Source: Streptomyces sp. JJ38
Lineage (GTDB): Bacteria > Actinomycetota > Actinomycetes > Streptomycetales > Streptomycetaceae
NCBI RefSeq assembly: GCF_019303475.1
Contig: NZ_JABLSI010000010.1
Location: 1 to 64,000, forward strand
Direction of reading: 5' to 3'
Length of the DNA: 64,000 nucleotides
Part shown: positions 9,818 to 17,654 of the stretch, piece by piece
How the letters are laid out: every line of letters begins with the position of its first letter
How positions within the stretch are numbered: position 1 is the first letter of the stretch
Translations under genes and position numbers: made by a program
The notes under the pieces: generated by a model
Databases searched by the model: none
What the model saw: the letters and a program-made list of their open reading frames with translations, nothing else
What the model was told of the DNA's origin: nothing

Positions 9818-10630
9818 GTGAACGTTTCTGAGACCCCCGCCGACCCCCACCTCGCCGCCGGTGCCGCCGCGGCCCGGCTGCGGGAACTGACCGGCGCCGA
9901 GAGCCACGACGTCGCCCTGGTCATGGGCTCCGGCTGGGTCCCGGCCGCCGAAGCGCTGGGCACGCCGCAGTCCGAGTTCCCCGTCACCGACCTGCCCGGA
10001 TTCCCGCCTCCCGCCGTCGAGGGGCACGCGGGCACGGTCCGCTCGTACGCCCTGGGCGACAAGCGCGCCCTCGTCTTCCTCGGGCGTACGCACTACTACG
10101 AGGGCAAGGGTGTGGCCGCCGTCGCACACGGTGTGCGCACGGCCGTGGCCGCCGGCTGCAAGACCGTCGTCCTCACCAACGGCTGCGGCGGTCTGCGTCC
10201 CGGCATGCGTCCCGGCCAGCCCGTCCTGATCAGCGACCACATCAACATGACGGCCGCCTCGCCCATCGTCGGCGCCAACTTCGTCGACCTCACCGATCTG
10301 TACTCCCCGCGGCTGCGGGCGCTGTGCAAGGAGGTGGACCCGTCGCTGGAGGAGGGTGTCTACGTGCAGCTCCCCGGCCCGCACTACGAGACGCCGGCCG
10401 AGATCGGCATGGTCCGCACGATCGGCGGGGACCTTGTGGGCATGTCCACCACGCTGGAGGCCATCGCCGCCCGGGAGGCCGGCGCGGAGGTCCTCGGCAT
10501 CTCGCTGGTGACCAACCTCGCCGCCGGGATGACGGGCGAGCCCCTCAACCACGAGGAGGTCCTCCAGGCGGGCCGCGACTCGGCCACCCGGATGGGCGCC
10601 CTCCTGGCCCAGGTGCTCGGCCGCATCTGA
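9818..10630 (+). CDS. Purine nucleoside phosphorylase (trimeric PNP family)
   Basis: 270 residues. Cleaves purine (deoxy)ribonucleosides with phosphate to give the base and (deoxy)ribose-1-phosphate in the cytoplasm. Landmarks of the trimeric PNP/MTAP family: [17 protein letters not shown] (phosphate loop), [76 protein letters not shown] and SLVTNLAAG with the base-binding Asn. Transcription is probably leaderless from a promoter overlapped by the palindromic operator. The sugar phosphomutase gene follows after 86 bp, which fits conversion of the product to the 5-phosphate for DeoC. Confidence 0.95.
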   Translation: MNVSETPADPHLAAGAAAARLRELTGAESHDVALVMGSGWVPAAEALGTPQSEFPVTDLPGFPPPAVEGHAGTVRSYALGDKRALVFLGRTHYYEGKGVAAVAHGVRTAVAAGCKTVVLTNGCGGLRPGMRPGQPVLISDHINMTAASPIVGANFVDLTDLYSPRLRALCKEVDPSLEEGVYVQLPGPHYETPAEIGMVRTIGGDLVGMSTTLEAIAAREAGAEVLGISLVTNLAAGMTGEPLNHEEVLQAGRDSATRMGALLAQVLGRI

Positions 10631-10716
10631 GGCAGGATCCGAGGCAGCAGCCCGAGTTCGCAGCCCGAGGCCGCGGCGCAGCGGACCCGGCCCCGACCCG
10701 AGACGTAGAGGACCCC

Positions 10717-12372
10717 GTGACCGCATCGCACGAGCTGATCGCAGAGGCCCGCACCTGGCTGGCCGAGGACCCGGACCCGGACACCCGCGCCGAGCTGGCC
10801 GCCCTCCTGGAGACCGGTGACGAGGCCGAGCTGGCCGCGCGGTTCGCCGGCACCCTGCAGTTCGGCACGGCCGGCCTGCGGGGTCCGCTGGGCGCGGGCC
10901 CGACGCGGATGAACCGGGCCGTGGTGATCCGGGCCGCGGCCGGGCTGGCCGCCTACCTCAAGAAGCAGGGCCAGGGCGAGGGGCTCGTCGTCGTCGGGTA
11001 CGACGCCCGGCACAAGAGCGAGGCGTTCGCCCGCGACACCGCCGCCGTCATGGTCGGTGCCGGGCTGCGGGCCGCGCTGCTGCCCCGGCCGCTGCCCACC
11101 CCCGTCCTGGCCTTCGCCATCCGCCACCTCGGCGCCGTCGCCGGGGTCACGGTGACGGCGAGCCACAACCCGCCGCAGGACAACGGCTACAAGGTCTACC
11201 TCGGCGACGGCTCCCAGATCGTGCCGCCGGCCGACAGCGGGATCGCGGCGGAGATCGCGGCCGTCGGCGCTCTCGCCGACGTCCCGCGCGCCGAGAGCGG
11301 CTGGGAGGTACTGGGCGAGGAGATCGTCGACGCCTACCTGGACCGGGCGCTGACCGTCCTGGACCCGCACGGCGCCCGGGACGTGCGGATCGTGCACACG
11401 GCCCTGCACGGCGTCGGCGGCGAGACGGTGGCCGCCGCGTTCGAGCGCGCCGGGTTCCCGGCCCTCGTGCCCGTCGTGGAACAGGCCGACCCGGACCCCG
11501 AGTTCCCCACCGTCGCCTTCCCCAACCCGGAGGAACCCGGCGCGATGGACCTGGCCTTCGCCACGGCCCGCCGCGCCGCGCCCGACCTGGTCGTCGCCAA
11601 CGACCCGGACGCCGACCGGTGTGCCGTCGCCGTGCCCGACGCCTCGGTTGAGGCGGGCTGGCGCATGCTGCACGGCGACGAGGTCGGGGCGCTGCTCGCC
11701 GTCCACCTGGTCCGCAGGGGCGTCACCGGGACGCTGGCGGAGTCGATCGTCTCCTCCACCCTGCTGGGGCGGATCGCGGAGGCGGCCGGCCTGCCGCACG
11801 CCGAGACGCTCACCGGCTTCAAGTGGATCGCCCGCGTGCCCGATCTCGCCTACGGGTACGAGGAGGCCCTCGGTTACTGCGTGGACCCGGCCGGGGTGCG
11901 GGACAAGGACGGCGTCACGGCCGCCCTCGCCGTCGCCGAACTGGCCGCCGGGCTGCGCGCCGAGGGCCGCACGCTGTCGGACCTCCTGGACGAACTGGCC
12001 GTCACCCACGGGCTGCACGCCACCGGGCAGCTCTCGGTGCGGGTCAAGGACGTGTCCCTCATCGCCGACGCCATGGCCCGGCTGCGCGCCGAGCCCCCGA
12101 CGGAGCTGGCCGGGATGACGGTGACGAGCGCGGAGGACCTGTCCGCCGGGGCTGCCGGGCTGCCGCCCACGGACGGCCTGCGTTACCACCTGTCGGGCGC
12201 CGCGCGGGCCCGCGTCATCGTGCGTCCCAGCGGCACCGAGCCGAAGATCAAGTGCTACCTGGAGGTCATCGTGCCGGTCGCGGACGCGGCGGCGCTCCCG
12301 GCCGCCCGTGCCGAGGCCGACGCCCTGCTCGGCGCCCTGCGCACGGACGTCGCCCGCGCCGCCGGTCTCTGA
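10717..12372 (+). CDS. Phosphohexomutase/phosphopentomutase family enzyme
   Basis: 551 residues, the length of the PGM2/phosphopentomutase-type branch of the alpha-D-phosphohexomutase superfamily. Order seen: FGTAGLRGPLGAGPTRMN near residue 48, active-site phosphoserine in TVTASHNP (about residue 149), metal loop DPDADRCAV (about 296), sugar-binding loop GFKWIA and EEALGY, and the phosphate-binding IVRPSGTEPKIKCYLE near the C-terminus. It moves phosphate between C1 and C5/C6; next to PNP and deoC it most likely converts (deoxy)ribose-1-phosphate to the 5-phosphate, although phosphomannomutase or phosphoglucomutase activity is possible. The GTG start has AGAGGA 5 nt upstream. Confidence 0.92.
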   Translation: MTASHELIAEARTWLAEDPDPDTRAELAALLETGDEAELAARFAGTLQFGTAGLRGPLGAGPTRMNRAVVIRAAAGLAAYLKKQGQGEGLVVVGYDARHKSEAFARDTAAVMVGAGLRAALLPRPLPTPVLAFAIRHLGAVAGVTVTASHNPPQDNGYKVYLGDGSQIVPPADSGIAAEIAAVGALADVPRAESGWEVLGEEIVDAYLDRALTVLDPHGARDVRIVHTALHGVGGETVAAAFERAGFPALVPVVEQADPDPEFPTVAFPNPEEPGAMDLAFATARRAAPDLVVANDPDADRCAVAVPDASVEAGWRMLHGDEVGALLAVHLVRRGVTGTLAESIVSSTLLGRIAEAAGLPHAETLTGFKWIARVPDLAYGYEEALGYCVDPAGVRDKDGVTAALAVAELAAGLRAEGRTLSDLLDELAVTHGLHATGQLSVRVKDVSLIADAMARLRAEPPTELAGMTVTSAEDLSAGAAGLPPTDGLRYHLSGAARARVIVRPSGTEPKIKCYLEVIVPVADAAALPAARAEADALLGALRTDVARAAGL

Positions 12373-12384
12373 CCGCCGCCCGTA

Positions 12385-12438
12385 CGTCCGCGCCGGGATC
12401 CCCGTCCGCGCCGGGAGTCCCGTCCGCGCCGGGAGTCC
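12385..12438. repeat. Three tandem 18-bp repeats
   Basis: Three adjacent copies of an 18-bp unit beginning CGTCCGCGCCGGGA (12385-12402, 12403-12420, 12421-12438); the second and third are identical and the first differs near its end. They lie between the sugar mutase stop and the GNAT gene and run into the hairpin that follows. Confidence 0.8.
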
Positions 12439-12450
12439 CGGACTCCCGGC
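12428..12450 (+). terminator. Terminator hairpin after sugar mutase gene
   Basis: GCCGGGAGTCC (12428-12438) and GGACTCCCGGC (12440-12450) form a perfect 11-bp stem around one C. The last tandem repeat supplies the left arm, so repeat growth and hairpin are linked. Confidence 0.65.
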
Positions 12451-12543
12451 GGCCCGGGCGGGAATCGGCCTGCCCCCACGCCTGTGACTCGTGAGATGAT
12501 CACTTCGCAACGCAGCAGCCCGGCCATGACGCTGGAGGGGGCC

Positions 12544-13104
12544 ATGTACGCGACTTCCCTGGGGGACGACGGAGCGGAGCTCCGCCCGATCGAGCCGTGG
12601 CAGGCGGAGGAGTTCTTCGCCCACATCGAACGGGGCCGCGAGTTCATCGGGCAGTACGTCGGCATGGCGGACGTCGTCTCCGACCTGGAGAAGACCCGCG
12701 CGTTCCTCCAGAGGTACGCCGAGCGGGTGGCCGCCGACACCGCGCGCATCTGCGGCATCCACGTGGACGGCCAACTCGTCGGCGGCGTCATGTTCCTGTC
12801 GATGGACCACAAGCAGGGGGTCGCGGAGGCCGGCTGCTGGCTGGAGCCGTCCGTCGCGGGGCGGGGCCTGGTGACCCGGGCCTGCCGGGTGCTCTTCGAC
12901 TGGGGCTTCGAGCGGCGCGGGCTGCACCGCGTGGAATGGCATGCCTCGACCGCCAACGCGCCCAGCATCGCGGTGGCCCGGCGGCTCGGCATGACGCGGG
13001 ACGGCGTCCTGCGGGAGAGCTACCTCTACCGGGGCAGGCGGCACGACATGGAGGTGTGGTCGGTGCTCGCCGACGAGTGGCGTGCCGCCCGCGAGCGGCG
13101 CTGA
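12544..13104 (+). CDS. GNAT-family N-acetyltransferase (RimL type)
   Basis: 186 residues. Transfers acetyl from acetyl-CoA to an amine, in this subfamily usually a protein N-terminus or small amine. Visible: LRPIEPWQAEEFFAHIERG, GIHVDGQLVGGVMFLSMDHKQGVAEAGCWLEPSVAGRGLVTRA (acetyl-CoA-binding motif A with RGLVTRA) and RGLHRVEWHASTANAPSIAVARRLGM (motif B), the RimJ/RimL signature. The ATG at 12544 is preceded by GGAGGGG at ideal spacing; an in-frame ATG about 20 codons upstream is less likely. Its stop lies 37 bp from the stop of the convergent SARP regulator. The substrate is not predictable. Confidence 0.9.
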   Translation: MYATSLGDDGAELRPIEPWQAEEFFAHIERGREFIGQYVGMADVVSDLEKTRAFLQRYAERVAADTARICGIHVDGQLVGGVMFLSMDHKQGVAEAGCWLEPSVAGRGLVTRACRVLFDWGFERRGLHRVEWHASTANAPSIAVARRLGMTRDGVLRESYLYRGRRHDMEVWSVLADEWRAARERR

Positions 13105-13141
13105 CGGACCCCGGCGGGCACCCCGCCGGGGTGCCGAGCGG

Positions 13142-15079
13142 TCACGCGTCGGCCAGTCGCCGGGCGTAGGCGTGGATCAGCGGGTGCATCCGGTACCGGC
13201 CGGGCGTGGTCTGGAACAGCACGTGCTCGTCGAGCAGTGACTCCAGCAGTTCCTCGGCCGTCTCCGTGGGCAGCCCGGACGCCGCGGCGGCAGCGGCGGC
13301 CGTCGCGTCGGCGCCGGACTGGGTGCCCAACACCTGGAACATCCGCTGCTGCTCGACGCTGAGCGCCTGGTAGGACAGCCGGATGACGGCGCGCACGGAG
13401 CGCGTGCCGGCGGCCAGCTCGTCCAGCGTCCGGGACGGGTGCCGCAGCCGGTGCAGCAGATCCGTGATCCGCCAGGCGGGACGGGCACGGATGCGGTGTG
13501 CGGCCAGCGCGACGGCGATCGGCAGCCCGCCGCAGATCCGCAGCAGCTCCCGGGCGCCCTCCGGTTCGGCCGCCGCCCGCTCCCGCCCGATGTTCGCGGC
13601 GAGGAACTCCAGCGCGTCCGCCTCGGTGAACACGTCGACCGGCAGCGAGACGGCGCCCTCCAGGGAGAGGTTGCGGCGGCTGGTGACCAGCACCGTGCAG
13701 CCGGGCCCGGACGGCAGCAGCGGCAGCAGCTGGTCCTCGCTCGCCGCGTTGTCCAGGACGAGCAGCGCCCGCTGCCCCGCGAGCCGGTCGCGGAACAGCG
13801 CGGAACGAGCCGGCAGGGAGAGGGGAATCCGCTCCTCGGGAATGCCCATCTGGTGCAGGAACCACTCCAGCACCTCGGCCGGCGTGGCGGGGGGCTGATG
13901 CGCGTTCACGCCCCGCAGATCGGCGTAGAGCTGGCCGTCGGCGTAGTGCCCGCAGCGCACGCGGCGGTGTGCGGCGTGGATGGCCAGCCGCGTCTTGCCG
14001 ACGCCGCCCATGCCGTGCAGCACGCACACCACGGGCGCGTGCTCCGAGGGCTGCTTCAGGATCTGGTGAAGCCGCTCCAGTTCGTCCTGGCGCCCGGTGA
14101 AGTCGTAGATGTCCGGCGGCAGTTGACGGCGGGCGCCGACGGGCTCGGGGTCCTCGGGCCGTCCGATGGCATAGGTGGACGACCCCGCCCCGGCGGGCGC
14201 CCCCGCGGCACGGGAGGCGACCTGGTCCGCGGCGAAGGCCGCCGGCCCGGGGACGGAGGGGACCTCGGCGGCGGTGGCGGTGGCGGTGGCGGTCGAGACG
14301 GACGGTGCCACCGCGACCGGGGCCGCCGGGGCCTGGGGCTCGGCCGTCGCGGCCAGCACCTCGCGGTACAGCCTCTGGAGTTCGGCGTCGGGCTCCACCC
14401 CGAGCTCGTCGACGAGCCGCCGCCGGGTGGCCCGGAACACCTCCAGGGCGTCGCTGCGCCGTCCACACCGGTAGAGCGCGCGCATCAGCAGTACCACCAC
14501 GTCCTCGCGCAGCGGATGCTCCAGGGCCAGCGCCCGCAGCTCCGGGAGGACCTCGGCATGCCGCCCCTGCTCCAGGCGGCAGCGCAGCCAGCGCTGGTGC
14601 GCCCGGTCCCGCTGCTCGACCAGCTGGGCGATCTCGGCCTCCAGCGCGACGGTCGGGGCGACGCCGTCCAGCGGGTCACCCCGCCACAGGCGCAGCGCGG
14701 TGCTCAGGTGCCCGCAGGCCGTCGCCGGGTCGGTGGCGGCCGAACCCTGGGTGAGCTGCTCCACGAAGTCGGCGAGGTCCAGCTCGCCCGGCCCGACCCG
14801 CAGCGCGTAACCGTGTTCGGTCGTCAGCAGTCGGGGTTCGGCCTCGCCGGGAACCTGGAGGATCTGACGCAGCCGGGCGAGGTAGGTGCGCAGATTGGCC
14901 TGGGCCGACTTGGGCGGATCGCTCCAGCAGAGCTCCAGCAGCCGGGCCACGGGAACCGCCTGACCGGCGTTGAGCAGCAGAGCGGCGAGGACGGTGCGCT
15001 GGCGGGGGCCGCCGAGCGGTATGCCCCGTCCGTCGATGCGGACCTGCACGGGACCCAGGAGCCGGAACCGGATGTCCAC
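13142..15079 (-). CDS. AfsR/SARP-family transcriptional regulator with NB-ARC ATPase domain
   Basis: 645 residues. Residues 1-95 form the OmpR-like winged-helix DNA-binding domain (FRLLGPVQVRIDG, GPRQRTVLAALLLNAGQAVP, LRTYLARLRQIL); 96-245 the bacterial transcriptional activator domain (GELDLADFVEQL, ALYRCGRRSDALEVFRATRRRLVDELGVEPD). An Ala/Val/Thr-rich linker follows, then an NB-ARC STAND ATPase with P-loop GMGGVGKTRLAIHAA, Walker B ALLVLDN, CTVLVTSRR and GGLPIAVALAAHRIRA, ending in a winged helix. SARPs activate antibiotic or morphogenesis genes. The C-terminal TPR region of full-length AfsR is missing. GTG 15079 is the start closest to the domain; GGAGGGG lies upstream. No obvious biosynthetic target lies next to it. 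Confidence 0.92.
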   Translation of the reverse strand: MDIRFRLLGPVQVRIDGRGIPLGGPRQRTVLAALLLNAGQAVPVARLLELCWSDPPKSAQANLRTYLARLRQILQVPGEAEPRLLTTEHGYALRVGPGELDLADFVEQLTQGSAATDPATACGHLSTALRLWRGDPLDGVAPTVALEAEIAQLVEQRDRAHQRWLRCRLEQGRHAEVLPELRALALEHPLREDVVVLLMRALYRCGRRSDALEVFRATRRRLVDELGVEPDAELQRLYREVLAATAEPQAPAAPVAVAPSVSTATATATAAEVPSVPGPAAFAADQVASRAAGAPAGAGSSTYAIGRPEDPEPVGARRQLPPDIYDFTGRQDELERLHQILKQPSEHAPVVCVLHGMGGVGKTRLAIHAAHRRVRCGHYADGQLYADLRGVNAHQPPATPAEVLEWFLHQMGIPEERIPLSLPARSALFRDRLAGQRALLVLDNAASEDQLLPLLPSGPGCTVLVTSRRNLSLEGAVSLPVDVFTEADALEFLAANIGRERAAAEPEGARELLRICGGLPIAVALAAHRIRARPAWRITDLLHRLRHPSRTLDELAAGTRSVRAVIRLSYQALSVEQQRMFQVLGTQSGADATAAAAAAASGLPTETAEELLESLLDEHVLFQTTPGRYRMHPLIHAYARRLADA

Positions 15080-15528
15080 CGCCTCGAGCCCCTCCCCTCC
15101 ATGGCGTGCCGGGCAGCATATCAGCCGTATGCCACCTCTGTACGGGCGCGAGTGCGCTGCGTATGCACCCGCCCTGCCACTATGGAACCGCGAGCGGCCC
15201 TGCGGGGGAGAGGCGTTCGCGTCGGGGGCGGCGGCGTCGGGGGAGCCGCCGAGGTCGCGACGCCACTCCGCAGGCCCCCGCACGGCACGCGCCCGGTTCA
15301 TCGGGCAGGGCGCGGCCCCGCGGGTCGCCGGCGGGGAGGTCGGCGACCGCGACTGCCGGGCGGTGCCCCTTCGGGGGTGCCGCCCGGTTCGCCGGAAGTC
15401 CGTGCCCGGGCGCGGTTCGGCTACGCGGGGCTCCTCGCCGTGACGCGGCGTGGCGTCCCCGGCGTGGCGTCCCCGGTGTGGCGTCCCCGGTGTGGAGGGC
15501 GGTCCGCCGTCCCCGGCGCGGGAACGTC
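15080..15528. other. Intergenic region upstream of SARP gene
   Basis: About 450 bp between the SARP start and the cyclotransferase-fold gene stop. It should contain the SARP promoter; the stretch 15115-15185 is the least GC-rich part and includes CATATCAGCCGTATG. The far end holds the tandem 14-bp repeats. No coding frame with a start and ribosome-binding site was convincing. Confidence 0.55.
15447..15488. repeat. Three tandem 14-bp repeats
   Basis: Units GGCGTGGCGTCCCC (15447-15460 and 15461-15474) and GGTGTGGCGTCCCC (15475-15488), followed by a partial copy. They are non-coding, just downstream of the cyclotransferase-fold gene. A slippage-prone spacer; no regulatory role is evident. Confidence 0.8.
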
Positions 15529-15966
15529 TCAGCAGGGGCGCTTGCGCAGGGCCGTCACGTAGTCGTGCGGAGCCCCGGCGGACTCGGCGGCGTCGGCGAT
15601 CTCGCCGAGGTAGCGCGGCGAGGGCAGGCCGCCCTCGAAGCCGTTGAGCACGTACGTCCACGCCGCCTCGTCGCCGTCCAGCGTGTGCACCCGCACCCGC
15701 ATGCGCCGGTAGATGTCGAGGCCGACGCCCTCCCAGCGGTCCATCGCGTCCTCGTCCATCGGAGCGATGTCGTACAGCGCGACGAAGACCTCCGAGCGGG
15801 GCGCCTCCACCAGCGTGGCCAGGGCCCCCTCCCAGCCCATGTGCTCGCCGCCGAAGGTCAGCCGCCAGCCCGTGATCCAGCCGGTGCCGCGCAGCGGTGA
15901 GTGCGGCGCGCGGCGGGACATCAGCCGGGCGTCGAGGTTTCCGGCGTACGCGGCGTAGAGCGACAT
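15529..15966 (-). CDS. Gamma-glutamylcyclotransferase-fold protein
   Basis: 145 residues. Starts MSLYAAYAGNLDARLMSRRAP, the GGCT-fold opening in which YAxYGSNL-type motifs bind the substrate carboxylate (here YAAYAGNL). It continues GTGWITGWRLTFGGEHMGWEGALATLVEAPRSEVFVALYDI and ...MDRWEGVGLDIYRRMRVRV. The catalytic acid of the fold is probably a Glu in the middle section (EHMGWEG or MDRWEG). The family covers gamma-glutamyl-amine or -peptide cyclisation; the substrate here is unknown. The ATG at 15966 is the first start upstream of the conserved motif. It is divergent from the flavoprotein gene with a 98-bp gap. Confidence 0.82.
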   Translation of the reverse strand: MSLYAAYAGNLDARLMSRRAPHSPLRGTGWITGWRLTFGGEHMGWEGALATLVEAPRSEVFVALYDIAPMDEDAMDRWEGVGLDIYRRMRVRVHTLDGDEAAWTYVLNGFEGGLPSPRYLGEIADAAESAGAPHDYVTALRKRPC

Positions 15967-16064
15967 GGGTACGAGGGTACGGGAGCGGCGTCCGGCGGAT
16001 CGGGTGTCGCGTGGGCGAGGGGGCCGGGCGGTGTGCGCGGGCCCGGTGCGAGACACTGGAGCAC

Positions 16065-17486
16065 GTGACTCGGATCGTGATTATCGGTGGCGGACCCGGC
16101 GGATACGAGGCGGGGCTGGTGGCCGCGCAGTTCGGAGCGGAGGTGACCGTCGTCGACTGCGACGGCCTGGGCGGGGCGTCGGTGCTGACCGACTGCGTCC
16201 CGTCCAAGACGCTGATCGCCACCGCGGAGGTCAAGACCAATTTCGACGCCTCCTACCAGGAGCTGGGCATCACGCTCGGCGGGCACGCGGCGGAGAACGG
16301 CATCGGCGTGGACCTGGGCAAGGTCAACCGCAGGGTGAAGCGGCTCGCGCTGGCCCAGTCGCACGACATCACCGCCTCGGTCACCCGAGCGGGCGCGCGG
16401 GTCATGCGCGGGCGCGGACGGCTGGAGCCCCACCAGGCGCCCGACGGGTCCCGGCAGGTCGTCGTCCAGGCGGCGGACGGCAGCGAGGAGACGCTGACGG
16501 CGGACGCCGTGCTGATCTCCACCGGCGGTCACCCCCGGGAGATCCCCGACGCGCAGCCGGACGGCGAGCGCATCCTGAACTGGACCCAGGTCTACGACCT
16601 CGAGGAGCTGCCGGAGGAGCTGATCGTGGTCGGCTCCGGCGTCACGGGCGCCGAGTTCGCCGGCGCCTACCAGGCGCTGGGCTCGCGGGTCACCCTCGTC
16701 TCCTCCCGGGACCGGGTGCTGCCGGGCGAGGACCCGGACGCGGCGGCCGTCCTGGAGGACGTGTTCCGGCGCCGCGGCATGAACGTGATGAGCCGCTCGC
16801 GCGCGGCCTCCGCCAAGCGGGTGGGTGACCGGGTGGAGGTGACGCTGTCCGACGGACGGGTGATCTCCGGCACGCACTGCCTCATGGCCGTCGGCGCCAT
16901 CCCCAACACCTCCGGCATCGGTCTGGAGGAGGCCGGGGTGCGGCTGAAGGACTCCGGTCACATCTGGACGGACAAGGTCTCGCGGACGTCGGCTCCCGGT
17001 GTCTACGCGGCCGGCGACTGCACGGGCGTGTTCGCCCTGGCCTCCGTCGCGGCGATGCAGGGCCGGATCGCGATGTACCACTTCCTGGGCGAGACGGTGA
17101 CGCCGCTGGACCTCAAGACGGTCTCGGCCAACATCTTCACCGACCCGGAGATCGCCACCGTCGGCTACTCGCAGGCCGACATCGACGAGGGCCGGATCGA
17201 CGCCTGGGCGGTCAAGCTGCCGCTGCTGCGCAACCCGCGCGCGAAGATGCAGGGCGTGCGGGACGGTTTCGTGAAGCTGTTCTGCCGTCCGGGTACCGGG
17301 ATCGTCGTCGGCGGCGTCGTCGTGTCGCCGCGGGCGAGCGAGCTGATCCACCCGATCTCGCTGGCGGTGGACAACAACCTGACCGTGGAGCAGATCGCGA
17401 ACACCTTCACCGTGTACCCGTCCCTGTCGGGCTCGATCGCCGAGGTCGCGCGCCAGCTGCACACGCGCAAGGCCTCCCAGGACTGA
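16065..17486 (+). CDS. lpdA: LpdA-type NAD(P)H-quinone dehydrogenase (flavoprotein disulfide reductase family)
   Basis: 473 residues. FAD site VIIGGGPGGYEAGLVAAQFG, second dinucleotide site ELIVVGSGVTGAEFAGAYQALGSRVTLV, FAD-binding GVYAAGDCTG and dimerisation region with NIFTDPEIATVGYSQ. In lipoamide dehydrogenases the redox pair is CxxxxC; here it reads SVLTDC, so the first Cys is Ser39 and only Cys44 remains. Mycobacterial LpdA (Rv3303c), a quinone reductase, lacks the pair in the same way, hence this name instead of lipoamide dehydrogenase. The C-terminal His-Pro of the active site is present as HPISLAVDNNLT. The GTG start has GGAG 4-5 nt upstream. Confidence 0.9.
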   Translation: MTRIVIIGGGPGGYEAGLVAAQFGAEVTVVDCDGLGGASVLTDCVPSKTLIATAEVKTNFDASYQELGITLGGHAAENGIGVDLGKVNRRVKRLALAQSHDITASVTRAGARVMRGRGRLEPHQAPDGSRQVVVQAADGSEETLTADAVLISTGGHPREIPDAQPDGERILNWTQVYDLEELPEELIVVGSGVTGAEFAGAYQALGSRVTLVSSRDRVLPGEDPDAAAVLEDVFRRRGMNVMSRSRAASAKRVGDRVEVTLSDGRVISGTHCLMAVGAIPNTSGIGLEEAGVRLKDSGHIWTDKVSRTSAPGVYAAGDCTGVFALASVAAMQGRIAMYHFLGETVTPLDLKTVSANIFTDPEIATVGYSQADIDEGRIDAWAVKLPLLRNPRAKMQGVRDGFVKLFCRPGTGIVVGGVVVSPRASELIHPISLAVDNNLTVEQIANTFTVYPSLSGSIAEVARQLHTRKASQD

Positions 17487-17504
17487 CGTCGTACGCCTCC
17501 TGCC

Positions 17505-17540
17505 GGGGCGCGCACCGCGTGCGGGGCGCGCACCGCGTGC
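17505..17540. repeat. Two tandem 18-bp repeats
   Basis: GGGGCGCGCACCGCGTGC occurs twice back to back (17505-17522, 17523-17540), followed by a partial third copy. They lie 18 bp after the lpdA stop. GCACCGCGTGC inside each unit can form a small hairpin, so they may help terminate transcription. Confidence 0.75.
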
Positions 17541-17590
17541 GGGGCGCACGCCCGGGGCGCGTCTATACCAGAACGGGGCGTGCGACATGA

Positions 17591-17628
17591 CCAACTTCGG
17601 TTGATTGCGGCATATAGCTGAAAGTTGG
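17591..17628 (+). promoter_or_regulatory. Inverted repeat upstream of DeoR-family gene
   Basis: CCAACTT (17591-17597) is the exact reverse complement of AAGTTGG (17622-17628), with 24 bp between, in an AT-rich promoter stretch ending 26 bp before the GTG start. The position suits autoregulation by the DeoR-family protein. That binding is inferred only. Confidence 0.4.
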
Positions 17629-17654
17629 CGGTCGTTCACGTTACTGTCAGTTCC

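Noticed and set aside
10384-13044. Open frame of about 880 codons antisense to the phosphorylase and mutase genes
   Set aside because: No family match; the plus-strand enzymes have intact catalytic motifs across the whole span.
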